Assembly: GCA_005879535.1 (NCBI GenBank)
Contig: VBKI01000087.1
Location: 2,173 to 57,796, forward strand
From: Deltaproteobacteria bacterium
GTDB lineage: Bacteria > Myxococcota > Myxococcia > Myxococcales > 40CM-4-68-19
Length of the DNA: 55,624 bases
Direction: 5' to 3'
Below, piece after piece: positions 8,477 to 20,065 of the stretch (position 1 is the stretch's first letter; the number at the start of each line of letters is the position of its first letter). A program made the position numbers and the translations under genes. A model generated the notes under the pieces. The model made no database searches, was not told the origin of the DNA, and saw only the letters and a program-made list of their open reading frames with translations.

Positions 8477-9600
8477 TCGCCTCCCAGATACTCGTCGATC
8501 TGCCACAGCCCGGCGAGATCGTGCACGTCCTTGCGCAAGCGGGGCACGGTGTAGAGCGGAACGCCACGGAGCGTGTCGCGCAGGCGATCGATCTCCCGTC
8601 GATCGAGGTCGGCGAGGATCGCCTGCTCGGTCAGCGTCTCGCAGAGGCGTTCCGCCAGCCCTTTCTCGTCCTTGATCTGCGCGAGCTGCAGCGCTTCCTT
8701 CAGCGCGGCCACGTTGTCGGGACCGCCGTGGCGCCGCGGATCGCGCTGCACGCGGTTCACCACCACGGCGGCGGTGCGGATGCCGTCCTTCTCCAGGGCG
8801 CGGTGGAAGAAGAGCGCCTCCTGGGTGGTCAGCGGGTTCGGACTGGTGACGAGCACGAACCCCGTGCGCGAGGACGAGAGCAGCGCCTTCACCTTGCCGG
8901 CGCGGTCCTTGAAGCCCTCGTACATTCCCTCGAAGGCCATCATGAAGGCGGCGAGATCGCGCAGGAAGCCGCTGCCGGTGAACCGCGCCAACGTCCGGAG
9001 CACGAGGCTGGACGGAGCGGCGAGGAGGCGGAATCCGACCCTTCCCGCCTTGAGCATCGGACCGAGGACGACGCGCATCGCGTTGTTGTCGAGCACGCCG
9101 AGAATGCGGTCGGGAGCGTGGAGGAAGTCGAGCGCGTTGCTGGTCGGTGGCGTGTCCAGCACAATCACGTCGAAGCGGCTGCTGGTGTAGAGCTCGTATA
9201 CCTTCTCCATCGCCATGTACTCGAGGCTGCCGGCCATGGCCGTGGAGAGCGTCTGGTAGATCTTGTTGCCGAGGATGTCCTCCGCCTGCCGGGGATTGCG
9301 GGCATCGCGGCGGACGAGCTCGTCCCAGGTCCGCTTCAGGTCGAGCATCATCGCCCACATCTCGCCGCGCGGAGAGAGCTTCGCCTCGGCGAAATGGCCG
9401 GGCTCGATCCGCGTCGCCTCGTTGCCGAGGTTCTTGAGCCCCAGGCTGTTGGCCAGACGGCGCGCCGGATCGATGGTGAGCACCAGCGCACGGCGGCCTT
9501 CCATCGCCGCGCCCAGCGCGAGTGCCGCGGCGGTGGTGGTCTTTCCCACCCCACCGGATCCGACGCAACAGATGATCTTGCGTCCTTCGACCGCGATCAC
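8473..9600 (-). CDS. ArsA/Get3-like P-loop ATPase, second of a tandem pair
   Basis: The 375-aa protein opens with IICCVGSGGVGKTTTAAALA, a deviant P-loop with the signature lysine of the ArsA/Get3/MinD class. Switch-like elements include LTIDPARRLANSLG and VIVLDTPPTSNALDFL. The length fits single-domain ArsA-like ATPases. The start is a GTG at 9600 that overlaps the stop of the partner gene (GTGA). Paired ArsA-like ATPases in actinobacteria (Rv3679-Rv3680, BagA/BagB) form a heteromeric complex. By analogy this protein probably works with its neighbour. An arsenical-pump function is unlikely because no ArsB or ArsR gene is near. Confidence 0.9.
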   Translation of the reverse strand: MIAVEGRKIICCVGSGGVGKTTTAAALALGAAMEGRRALVLTIDPARRLANSLGLKNLGNEATRIEPGHFAEAKLSPRGEMWAMMLDLKRTWDELVRRDARNPRQAEDILGNKIYQTLSTAMAGSLEYMAMEKVYELYTSSRFDVIVLDTPPTSNALDFLHAPDRILGVLDNNAMRVVLGPMLKAGRVGFRLLAAPSSLVLRTLARFTGSGFLRDLAAFMMAFEGMYEGFKDRAGKVKALLSSSRTGFVLVTSPNPLTTQEALFFHRALEKDGIRTAAVVVNRVQRDPRRHGGPDNVAALKEALQLAQIKDEKGLAERLCETLTEQAILADLDRREIDRLRDTLRGVPLYTVPRLRKDVHDLAGLWQIDEYLGGE

Positions 9601-10508
9601 AGCGCTTCCCCGATGGAGCGCGCCACCTTCTCGATCGCCTGCGCACCGAAGCTGCGCTCGAAGAGAAAAGGCACCTTCACCAGCTCGCGCGGAACCGTGT
9701 CGCGCAGGAAAGCCTCGTACTGACGGCAGAGCGCGGCCCTCGATTCATGGTTGTCCGCTGCTTCGCCTGCGGCGGTGAGCAGGGGACCGCCGCGCGTCAC
9801 CGAGGCTACCTCTTGTGCCGAGAAGCGGGAGGCGAACGCGGCGTTGAGGAAGAGGGGGCCGGCGGGGAACTCGTGTTGCCGCAAGGCACGATCGAGCTCC
9901 ACGGCCTCGTTCGCCGGCATCTCCTCGGGCAGGGTGACGACACAGATGCTGCACTTCGCGGGGTCGGCGAGCAGGGACTGCATCGAGCGCATGTCGCGCG
10001 CGAGAGGACCTTCCGAGACCAGGCGGAGGAACACCTCCGGAACGGTGAGGAAGGTCAGCCCGTGACCCGTCGCGGGGGCGTCGAGGACCACCATGTCCCA
10101 GCGCAGGCGGCCGCGCTCCATTTCCTGCGATGCATGCCACCAGACCTTGCCCAGCATCACGATCTCGGCCAGCGATGGCGCCGCGGCGAGGAAATAGCGC
10201 GCGGCGGCATTTTCGAAGGCGATGCGGTACAGCGTCTCGTACTTGAGGATCATCAAAGCGTACTCGCGCATCGCCTCGCGAGGGCGCACGTGGATGCTGT
10301 ACAGGTTGGGCACCAGTTCACGGATCTGCGTTCCGGAAGATGGCCGTCCGAAGAAGTCGGCGACCCGCTCCTTCGCCACCACTTCGCAGACCAGGACCTT
10401 CTTGCCCCGCCGCGCCGCAGCCAGCGCCACCGCCGCCGAGATCGTGCTCTTACCGGTGCCGCCCTTGCCTGTCACCACGACGAGGCGGCGATCGAGGAGG
10501 GCCGGCAT
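9597..10508 (-). CDS. ArsA/Get3-like P-loop ATPase, first of a tandem pair
   Basis: The 303-aa protein begins close to its nucleotide site: LVVVTGKGGTGKSTISAAVAL lies within the first 25 residues. The WDMVVLDAPATGHGLTFL stretch corresponds to the switch II region. I chose the ATG at 10508 because it gives the usual short N-terminus; an upstream TTG at 10547 lies inside the -35 box of the presumed promoter. The gene heads a coupled run with the second ATPase and YjbQ. A good promoter sits directly upstream, with a predicted transcription start only about four bases before the ATG. Role inferred: half of a BagAB-like ATPase pair, possibly acting on membrane proteins or metabolite stress. The substrate is unknown. 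Confidence 0.88.
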   Translation of the reverse strand: MPALLDRRLVVVTGKGGTGKSTISAAVALAAARRGKKVLVCEVVAKERVADFFGRPSSGTQIRELVPNLYSIHVRPREAMREYALMILKYETLYRIAFENAAARYFLAAAPSLAEIVMLGKVWWHASQEMERGRLRWDMVVLDAPATGHGLTFLTVPEVFLRLVSEGPLARDMRSMQSLLADPAKCSICVVTLPEEMPANEAVELDRALRQHEFPAGPLFLNAAFASRFSAQEVASVTRGGPLLTAAGEAADNHESRAALCRQYEAFLRDTVPRELVKVPFLFERSFGAQAIEKVARSIGEAL

Positions 10509-10518
10509 GGGGCGCGCG

Positions 10519-10547
10519 ACTGTAGTGTCGGCCCCCGAGTGCGTCAA
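10519..10547 (-). promoter_or_regulatory. Sigma-70-type promoter for the ATPase operon
   Basis: On the minus strand TTGACG (10547-10542) and TACAGT (10524-10519) are separated by 17 bases. The expected transcription start is near 10512, so the message would be almost leaderless for the ATG at 10508. It faces away from the promoter at 10554-10581, with only six bases between the two -35 boxes. Confidence 0.6.
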
Positions 10548-10553
10548 CCTTGC

Positions 10554-10581
10554 TTGACATGGTGCGGCACGCCGATAGATT
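10554..10581 (+). promoter_or_regulatory. Sigma-70-type promoter for the small coiled-coil gene
   Basis: TTGACA (10554-10559, perfect consensus) and TAGATT (10576-10581) are spaced by 16 bases. The predicted start near 10588 leaves a 16-base leader with a GGCCGGGGGC ribosome-site-like stretch before ATG 10604. It is arranged back to back with the promoter at 10519-10547. Confidence 0.6.
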
Positions 10582-10603
10582 CCGCGTACAGGCCGGGGGC
10601 CGC

Positions 10604-10924
10604 ATGCTGCGCGACAACGAAGTGCTGAAGAAGATGATCGCCACGGGCGAGGAGCGGATGAGCAAGATCGCTTCCCAGCTCCTGCAGAACGAGACGTTCA
10701 TGGGCGCGCTGCAGAAGACCATGAGCGCGGCGCTGGACGTGAAGGCCACGGCGGAGCGGGCAGCGCAGTCGGCGCTGTCGGCGATGAACATTCCCACCTC
10801 CGGCGACGTGAAGAAGCTGGAGGGGAAGATCGACGAGCTGGAACGCGTGTTCGAGGGGTTGTCGGCGAAGATTGCGGAGCTGCAGAAGAAGGAAGCGGCG
10901 GCGCAGGCACCGCAGACGCACTGA
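10604..10924 (+). CDS. Small phasin-like coiled-coil protein
   Basis: The 106-aa product is almost wholly helical. After MLRDNEVLKKMIATGEERM come amphipathic helices rich in Ala and Leu, a short break at MNIPTSGDVKK, and a C-terminal heptad segment ELERVFEGLSAKIAELQKK. This layout resembles the small phasin-like or PhaF/PhaI-type proteins and the coiled-coil end of the PhaR protein encoded at 16813-17439. I do not claim a precise family. ATG 10604 is preferred over the in-frame ATG at 10559, which lies within the predicted promoter. There is no signal peptide. Confidence 0.75.
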   Translation: MLRDNEVLKKMIATGEERMSKIASQLLQNETFMGALQKTMSAALDVKATAERAAQSALSAMNIPTSGDVKKLEGKIDELERVFEGLSAKIAELQKKEAAAQAPQTH

Positions 10925-10973
10925 GGCCGAAGCCGCCGCGGTTCGTTCCACACCCCGGCGCAGTCCCGAAACC

Positions 10974-10993
10974 GATGTCCGCCCTTTCAAGTT
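10974..10993 (+). repeat. REP-like 20-bp repeat, left copy
   Basis: GATGTCCGCCCTTTCAAGTT occurs here. Its exact reverse complement lies at 12123-12142, and a near-identical direct copy begins at 12024. The copies bracket the transposase at 11323-11961, the usual arrangement of a REP-associated tyrosine transposase and its target repeats. Confidence 0.7.
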
Positions 10994-11055
10994 GAGGCTC
11001 TTGCTTCGCGCGCTCCGCGCAGGAGTACACTCATTGATTCCGATCGGAGGGCTCC

Positions 11056-11322
11056 GTGGACCTCGGCGTCTGGTTCCAGGAGCTGCGGTCGCCGGCGATC
11101 CCGAAGAGGCGGAGCGACTTCTTCGCGAACATCCGATCGACCCGCTGGGCTTGTGGGGGGTCCACGGCCGCGCGGCAGCCCAGGCGGTCGTCTCGGCGCT
11201 GCATGCCCGAAAGCGCGGAAATGCTGCGGCGGCGCGCCGGATCCTCGAGTCCGCCAAGCCGAACGTGTTGTTCAGGGACGTGCGTGTCCTCGACTATTTC
11301 ATCGGCGAGACGTGTGCCGTAG
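11056..11322 (+). pseudogene. Frameshifted and truncated remnant of an unknown gene
   Basis: A GGAGG ribosome site (11046-11050) precedes a GTG at 11056, which begins VDLGVWFQELR. Codon usage then becomes unnatural in that frame. The frame starting at 11091 instead reads AGDPEEAERLLREHPIDPLG and continues through HGRAAAQAVVSALHARKRG and ILESAKPNVLFRDVRVLDYF with the expected GC-rich third positions. Loss of one base near 11089-11091 would explain the switch. The good frame runs into the transposase gene on the other strand at about 11323 and loses coherence there, so the 3' part seems to be lost. The original function is not recognisable; the remnant looks helical, perhaps repeat-like. Confidence 0.6.
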
Positions 11323-11961
11323 TCACTGCGACGCGGTCGAGGCTCGCACCTCGCGTTCGCGCGGTGGGCCGCGCCAGACCCCCACGCACAGCATCCAGAA
11401 CCGCGGTGAGCAGGTTGCGGCCGGGTCGCATCCAGCGGAGGAGAACGGATCGTTTCCGCGCGGAAGAGGGCGCCCGTCGCGTTGCGCGTGGACGCGCCAG
11501 TTCGAGAGCACGTAGTTGCGCGCGTGGCGCGCCTCGGTCGGTGTGCGCAGCAGGTGCGCGTGGTAGCGGTCGGCGAACACCGGCCCGCGCCGGTGCATCA
11601 CGCGGTTCAGCGCGCGCGCCATCCGCACCTCGAGGCCCTTCATTGCCCGGGTCAGCGCAAGCTGGTCGGGCGCCTCCACGATGAAGTGGATGTGGTTCCC
11701 CTGGACGGAGAAGTCGATGAGCCGGAAGCCGAAGCGGGCGCAGCCGCGCTCGAACGAGTATCGCAGCGCGCGGAAGCAGCGATGCGTCCGCAGGTTCCAC
11801 ACTTCGCGCCGCAACCGAACGGTGACGTGAAGCGCCGCACGGCTGAAGCCGGCACGCGTGCGGTGCGGAACGTTGCGGCGCGCGCCTTTCCGTTTGCGCC
11901 CTGCGCCCGCCCGTGCACCACCCCACTGCGGAAGAGGCAACTCCTGCTGCTTCGCAACCAT
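11323..11961 (-). mobile_element. REP-associated tyrosine transposase (RAYT, Y1_Tnp/IS200-like)
   Basis: The 212-aa product belongs to the Y1 transposase family. The HUH metal-binding motif is H90-I-H92 within VQGNHIHFIVEAP, preceded by the CARFGFRLIDFS strand. A downstream MHRRGPVFADRYHAHLL block and ARNYVLSNW follow; Tyr150 is the likely nucleophile. The N-terminus is basic (GARAGAGRKRKGARR). RAYTs are single-copy, domesticated relatives of IS200/IS605 transposases that process REP palindromes as single-stranded DNA. The flanking 20-bp repeats at 10974, 12024 and 12123 fit that partnership. ATG 11961 was taken as start; a TTG at 11976 is also in frame. Confidence 0.88.
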
Positions 11962-12023
11962 GAGCGCAGCGTACAAGGGGGGTCTGACATGCCGCCGACC
12001 GCCGCCGCCGCAACGCTCCCTGC

Positions 12024-12142
12024 GATGTCCGCGCTTTCAAGTCCGACAAGGAGCTGCGGGACGCGACGTCGGCCGCAGCGCCGATGAGTCAGCGCAGCGC
12101 GACGACAGTCACGTCCACCACGAACTTGAAAGGGCGGACATC
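12024..12142. repeat. Inverted REP-like repeat pair (BIME-like)
   Basis: A plus-oriented copy at 12024-12042 (GATGTCCGCGCTTTCAAGT, one mismatch to the left copy) faces an inverted copy at 12123-12142 (AACTTGAAAGGGCGGACATC). The 80-base spacer contains short GC-rich palindromes. The intergenic stretch from 11962 to 12162 holds no credible gene. Confidence 0.65.
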
Positions 12143-12162
12143 CGTAGAGCGCGAATGCCGGG

Positions 12163-16161
<3,999 letters not shown>

Positions 16162-16195
16162 GGGACGGACTCTATTACCTGAACAAAGCTTCAGA

Positions 16196-16816
16196 TCAAC
16201 CCGCAAGCTCGGGTTTTCCGCCAATCCGAACGTACGCCAGCGGAACGCGCTCCTCGCAGTATCCCGACAGCGCCGCGCAGAGCGCCTCGACCGCCGCCGG
16301 CGCGCAGGTGCCCAGATCGAGCACGGCCCAAAGCTCGTTCTCGCGCAACTCGACGCGAACGCCATGCGCCCTTCCCGTCCAGCGATCGGCACCGGCGGCG
16401 CCCCGCGACGGCCGGGCCCCGGCAAAGCCTCCGTACCAGGCGAACACCGCGAACCCGCGCAGCAGCCCGGCGAGGTCTTCCGCGTCTTCCGGCAGCGGAT
16501 TGCCGTCGAACACGCAGACCAACGGCAACTCCTCCCAGTTGCCGGGCTCGATCCGCACCTCGACGCGGCCGACACGCACCTCGCGAGCGAGGGGCTCGTC
16601 GGCGCGGGCGCCATGGACCTCCCAGGTGTGACCGTCGCGCGCGTCCGCCACGTCGAAGCGCAGCGGCAACCCGGTTTCGCCGAGCGCGATGCGTCCATCG
16701 TCCCTTCTGGTGGTGCGCTCGGTCAGGACCGCACTTTCGGGGAGGCGCCCGACCATTTCGTCGAGCCGCCGCAGATAGCTGCGGTGCAACGGCTCCAGCG
16801 CCTCCGCGAGGGTCAC
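16196..16816 (-). CDS. Conserved hypothetical protein
   Basis: A 206-aa soluble protein with no signal peptide or membrane segment. The N-terminal third is helical (LAEALEPLHRSYLRRLDEMVG). The rest alternates short strands and acidic loops (WEVHGARADEPLAREVRVGRVEVRIEPGNW, then a C-terminal helix). I recognise no family. Its GTG start overlaps the stop of phaR (GTGA), so it is translationally coupled to it. It ends 34 bases before lhr, which may be cotranscribed. Confidence 0.8.
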   Translation of the reverse strand: MTLAEALEPLHRSYLRRLDEMVGRLPESAVLTERTTRRDDGRIALGETGLPLRFDVADARDGHTWEVHGARADEPLAREVRVGRVEVRIEPGNWEELPLVCVFDGNPLPEDAEDLAGLLRGFAVFAWYGGFAGARPSRGAAGADRWTGRAHGVRVELRENELWAVLDLGTCAPAAVEALCAALSGYCEERVPLAYVRIGGKPELAG

Positions 16817-17439
16817 GGACCCTTCGTCAGCTCGGCGATCCTCTTCTCCAGCTCCTGGATGCGCTTCTGCAGCCCCTCGATCTCGGACGCGGACGCGGCG
16901 CCGCCGAACGTTTCGACCACCGACTTCACCGCGGTATCCACCTTGCCGCGCAGGTCATCGACGGCTTCCTTGACCGGGTTCGCGCTTTCGCCTTCCTTGC
17001 GGAACATGCCGGTCACGCCGCGGACGCGTTGCTCGATGTCGTCGCGGATCGTCTCCGTCTTCGTGCGGAGCTCCCCGAGCTTGCCGACGATGGTTCCCGC
17101 CTTCTCTGCGTAGAACCCCGCAACAGCCTCTCCGCCGTGTCGGATGATCTCGCGGAGGACGCCGAGCGGCATCTGCGAGCGCTTCTTCTCTTCCTCGAAG
17201 ATGATCTGGGCCAGCGTCACCGAAGTGAGATCTTCCTTGGTGCGGTTGTCGATGATCTTCACTTCGGCGCCGCCCTTGATCATGTGGGCGATTTCGTCGA
17301 GCGTGACGTACCGGCTCTCCACGGTGTCGTAGAGCTTCCGATTGGTATAGCGCTTGATGACCTTGGGCTCTTTGCGTTCGGCCGTCTCAGGAGCGCCGTT
17401 GCCGACCTCCGAGACTGGGGTCTGATCCTGCTCGCTCAT
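16813..17439 (-). CDS. phaR: Polyhydroxyalkanoate synthesis regulator PhaR-like protein
   Basis: The 208-aa protein has an acidic leader, then the PHB/PHA accumulation regulator DNA-binding domain (PF07879) at about residues 25-85. The diagnostic stretches are VIKRYTNRKLYDTVESRYVT, LDEIAHMIKGG and VKIIDNRTKEDLTSVTLAQI. The remainder is a phasin-like helical region ending in a leucine-zipper-like coiled coil (SEIEGLQKRIQELEKRIAEL). PhaR proteins bind both DNA and PHA granules and repress phasin genes until granules form. No PHA synthase gene is in the window. The similar small protein at 10604-10924 could be a target. ATG 17439 places the domain normally. The 163-base gap to the divergent gene holds a TTGACA on the minus strand (17529-17524) without a clear -10. 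Confidence 0.88.
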   Translation of the reverse strand: MSEQDQTPVSEVGNGAPETAERKEPKVIKRYTNRKLYDTVESRYVTLDEIAHMIKGGAEVKIIDNRTKEDLTSVTLAQIIFEEEKKRSQMPLGVLREIIRHGGEAVAGFYAEKAGTIVGKLGELRTKTETIRDDIEQRVRGVTGMFRKEGESANPVKEAVDDLRGKVDTAVKSVVETFGGAASASEIEGLQKRIQELEKRIAELTKGP

Positions 17440-17602
17440 CTTGGAAACTCCACCGTCCCTGAGGGGGCTGAGAGCGCTTGACGCGAAGCGGTACGGCGCC
17501 ATCTGTCCACAGGCGCCGGTGTGTGTCAAGGCGCGCTTGGCGCACCTTGTTGTAGAGGGCGTTTCCTTGTCACCGCGACGGAGCGCAAGAGAGAATGCGA
17601 GC

Positions 17603-19066
17603 GTGGTCGTCCAGTGTCCAACCTGCCAGTCAAAGTTCCGCATCGCCGACGAAAAGGTGACGGACCGCGGCGTACGCGTCCGCTGCACCTCCTGCAAGAA
17701 CGTGTTCCAGGTGCGCAAATCCGGGGCTGGCGGGGCCGATCAGACTCCCGGCCCGGGCAACACGATGGACCTCTCCGCGCTCGGCGCGGCAGCCGTCTCG
17801 AAGTCCGGGTCGACCGGACCGGTCAAGACGGGTTCCACCGGACCGGTCAAGACGGGCTCGACCGGACCGGTCAAGACGGGCTCGACCGGACCCGTCAAGA
17901 CGGGCTCCACGGGTCCCATCAAGGGAAGCGCCGCAGCGCGTCCTTCGACGGGCCCCGTAAAGCCCTCTACGGGCCCCGTACGTCCCTCTACCGACAAGGT
18001 GCGCGGCGCTGCGCGGCAAGAAGCTGGCACAGCGCGGCGGCTGGACGCCGAGGACCTCTTCGGCATGGCGGAGCTGACCGGCGACGCGCCGCTCTCGACG
18101 GGCTTGGACGCTCCCGCGGCACCACCGCCTTCCACTCCGGAGCCCGCGCCCGCCGCCGCGAAGCCGGCGTCGAGCCTGCCTGGCCTGGACGATCTGGACT
18201 TCGAGATCGACGAACGCCCCGCGCAGAAGGCGGCTCGCCCACCGCCTCTGCCCGACCTCGATGAGCCTCAACCGCCTCCGTCGCCGCTCGATCCCCCGAT
18301 GCCGCCGGCCGACAGCGTCGCCGAGCCCGTGTCCGACGCCGCAGAACCAATGGTCCTCGACGATCCATTCGCGGCCATCGCCCCGGGCGGCTCCGCGGCG
18401 GCGGCGAACGACGCTCCCGTGGAAGTGAAACCCGTCCGCGCCGCCGAGCCGCGCCCGAGGACCGATCCGGTTGTGCGCCGGGATCCGGCTCCGGCGCCGA
18501 CTCCTGCGGAACCGGAGATCGCGCCTGCGCGCGCGCTGATCTCGAGCGCGATCACGGGGCTGCTCGGCGCGGCGCTCGCCATCGCTGTGGTGATCACCTC
18601 CGCGCTCTCCGACGACTCGGCGGCGGGATGGCTGGGGTTCGGGACCGCCGCCGACGTGATCCCGACGGGAGTGGTCAGCGGCCTCTACGATACCGCGGGC
18701 GGAAAGCCGGTCTTCTTCGTACGCGGACGGGTGGAGAACCGCAGCAACAAGGTGCGTGGGCCGGTGCGCGTCACTGCCGAGCTGGTCGCGGACGGGGCGT
18801 CGGAGGCGAAGGCCGACGCGATCGCCGGCGCCGAGCCGACACCGGAGGACGTCTGGTTGCTGCGCTCGCCGGCCGACGCGGAGAAGCTCACGCGGACGTT
18901 GCAGACGGCGCGCGTCGATCGCAGCATTGCCCCGGGAGCGAGCCTCCCGTTCTTCGCGCTCATCCCCGATCCGCCCGCGGATCTGGTGAAGCACCGCCTC
19001 CAGGTCCGGGTGGAGACGGCGGAAGCCTGGAAACAGCCCGGCGCCAAGTCGGCGCGGAACCGCTGA
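17603..19066 (+). CDS. MJ0042 zinc-ribbon protein with a repeat linker, one membrane helix and a DUF3426-like domain
   Basis: A 487-aa protein starting at GTG 17603. Residues 1-36 form the MJ0042 zinc ribbon (CPTCQSKFRIADEKV then VRCTSCKNVFQV; four cysteines). A long disordered Pro/Ala/Ser linker follows, holding five tandem GSTGPVKT units and further STGPVKP variants. A membrane helix lies near residues 313-338 (SSAITGLLGAALAIAVVITS). The C-terminal extracytoplasmic domain (VFFVRGRVENRSNKVRGPVRVTAEL, then PFFALIPDPPADL) resembles DUF3426. This zinc-ribbon/TM/DUF3426 architecture is widespread in Myxococcota, with no defined function. The next gene overlaps its stop (TGATG). Confidence 0.85.
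   Translation: MVVQCPTCQSKFRIADEKVTDRGVRVRCTSCKNVFQVRKSGAGGADQTPGPGNTMDLSALGAAAVSKSGSTGPVKTGSTGPVKTGSTGPVKTGSTGPVKTGSTGPIKGSAAARPSTGPVKPSTGPVRPSTDKVRGAARQEAGTARRLDAEDLFGMAELTGDAPLSTGLDAPAAPPPSTPEPAPAAAKPASSLPGLDDLDFEIDERPAQKAARPPPLPDLDEPQPPPSPLDPPMPPADSVAEPVSDAAEPMVLDDPFAAIAPGGSAAAANDAPVEVKPVRAAEPRPRTDPVVRRDPAPAPTPAEPEIAPARALISSAITGLLGAALAIAVVITSALSDDSAAGWLGFGTAADVIPTGVVSGLYDTAGGKPVFFVRGRVENRSNKVRGPVRVTAELVADGASEAKADAIAGAEPTPEDVWLLRSPADAEKLTRTLQTARVDRSIAPGASLPFFALIPDPPADLVKHRLQVRVETAEAWKQPGAKSARNR
17807..17926 (+). repeat. Five tandem 24-bp units encoding GSTGPVKT
   Basis: Five consecutive 24-bp units run from 17807 to 17926, each encoding GSTGPVKT with silent differences; the last is GSTGPIKG. 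Degenerate STGPVKP/STGPVRP units follow to about 17985. They encode a flexible, basic, threonine-rich tether. Copy number is likely to vary between strains. Confidence 0.85.
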
Positions 19067-19794
19067 TGAAGCCGGCGAAGCTGGCCCGCGCCCTCGCCTC
19101 CCTGGAGGCGGGGGAGCTGCGGGCGCACAAGGCGGCCGCGGTGCTCTCGGCGCTGCCGCCGCGCGAAGCGGTGCTGGTCCTCGGGCAGCTGATCCGCCGT
19201 GCCGACCGCCGCAACGATCCGGAGGCGGCGGCCGTCGAAGGGCTCCTTCAGGCCGTCCGCGATCTCCTGGATGCGGCGACCGTGGACGCTCTGTTCGCCG
19301 CGGCGGAGGACGACTTCGAGGTAAAGGCGCTGTTTGCGCGCACGCAGCCGGCGCGGAACTTCGATCACGACCGCGAGGAATGGATCGATCGCGAGATGCG
19401 CGCGCGAACCCTCGGCGAGCGGCGCACCCTGGCGCGAACGCGCGACCGGGACCTCCTCTCGCGGCTCGCCACCGACCAGGATCCCACGGTCGTGAAGCAC
19501 GTCCTGCAGAACCCGCGCTGCACCGAGCGCGAGGTGCTGACGGCGGCCTCCCGCCGCCCGCAGCGTCCGGAAGTGCTGGAGGAGATCTTCCGATCGCGCC
19601 GCTGGTCGTCGAACCGCCGGGTCCGCCGCGCGCTCGCACTGAATCCCTACAGCGCCCCGGCGCTGGCCTCCGCCGCGCTCGCGATCCTGACCGCGCCGGA
19701 CTTGCGAGAGGTGGCCGGCGATCTGACGATCTCCAGCGACGTGCGGGTGCAGGCGCGACGGCTGCTCGAGGTGCGCGATGGCGAGAAGGAGTGA
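19066..19794 (+). CDS. Helical-repeat (HEAT/leucine-rich-repeat-variant-like) protein
   Basis: A 242-aa soluble protein made almost wholly of helices of 12-18 residues. Repeat-like units contain DQDPTVVKHVLQNPRCTEREV, RPQRPEVLEEIFRSRRW and NRRVRRALALNPYSAP. The pattern 'L..d.d..V+..l..N....' is typical of leucine-rich-repeat-variant or HEAT-like solenoids. There is no signal peptide. It is translationally coupled to the zinc-ribbon protein (ATG at 19066 inside the preceding stop), so the two probably act together. Its stop is two bases from the convergent tatA stop. Function unknown. Confidence 0.8.
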   Translation: MKPAKLARALASLEAGELRAHKAAAVLSALPPREAVLVLGQLIRRADRRNDPEAAAVEGLLQAVRDLLDAATVDALFAAAEDDFEVKALFARTQPARNFDHDREEWIDREMRARTLGERRTLARTRDRDLLSRLATDQDPTVVKHVLQNPRCTEREVLTAASRRPQRPEVLEEIFRSRRWSSNRRVRRALALNPYSAPALASAALAILTAPDLREVAGDLTISSDVRVQARRLLEVRDGEKE

Positions 19795-19796
19795 AG

Positions 19797-20027
19797 CTAC
19801 TTCTTCTCGCTCGTGGAGCGCGCTTCGGTCTTCGTCGCGGGTGCCTTCTCCTGCGGCAACGATTCCTTCTTCGGCGTGACGTCGATCTCGTCGTTCCCGG
19901 TCACCGACCGCTTGAAATTCTTGATGCCCTTCCCCAGCGCGTCGCCGAGCTGAGGCAGCTTGCTGGCTCCGAAGATGAGGAGGATGACGATGAAGATGAG
20001 CAGGAGCTCGCCGAACCCGAGATTCAT
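19797..20027 (-). CDS. tatA: Sec-independent protein translocase protein TatA
   Basis: A 76-aa protein with an N-terminal membrane helix (ELLLIFIVILLIFG), the conserved FGASKLPQLG hinge, then the amphipathic helix GDALGKGIKNFKRS and a charged, disordered tail. These are the hallmarks of TatA/TatE, which oligomerises to let folded proteins cross the inner membrane with TatBC. No tatB or tatC is adjacent. A GAGGAGG ribosome site precedes ATG 20027. The gene is divergent from the phosphodiesterase gene with only 38 bases between. Confidence 0.95.
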   Translation of the reverse strand: MNLGFGELLLIFIVILLIFGASKLPQLGDALGKGIKNFKRSVTGNDEIDVTPKKESLPQEKAPATKTEARSTSEKK

Positions 20028-20065
20028 CGCAACGCCTCCTCTCGACGTGGCAAGCTAGCACGGAG

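Noticed and set aside
8473-10508. Arsenic-resistance ArsA
   Set aside because: The ATPase fold fits, but no arsB, arsR, arsC or arsD gene is adjacent and the paired layout matches BagAB-like ATPases better.
10559-10603. Upstream in-frame ATG (10559) as start of the small coiled-coil gene
   Set aside because: It lies inside the predicted promoter; ATG 10604 has a ribosome-site-like stretch and follows the predicted transcription start.
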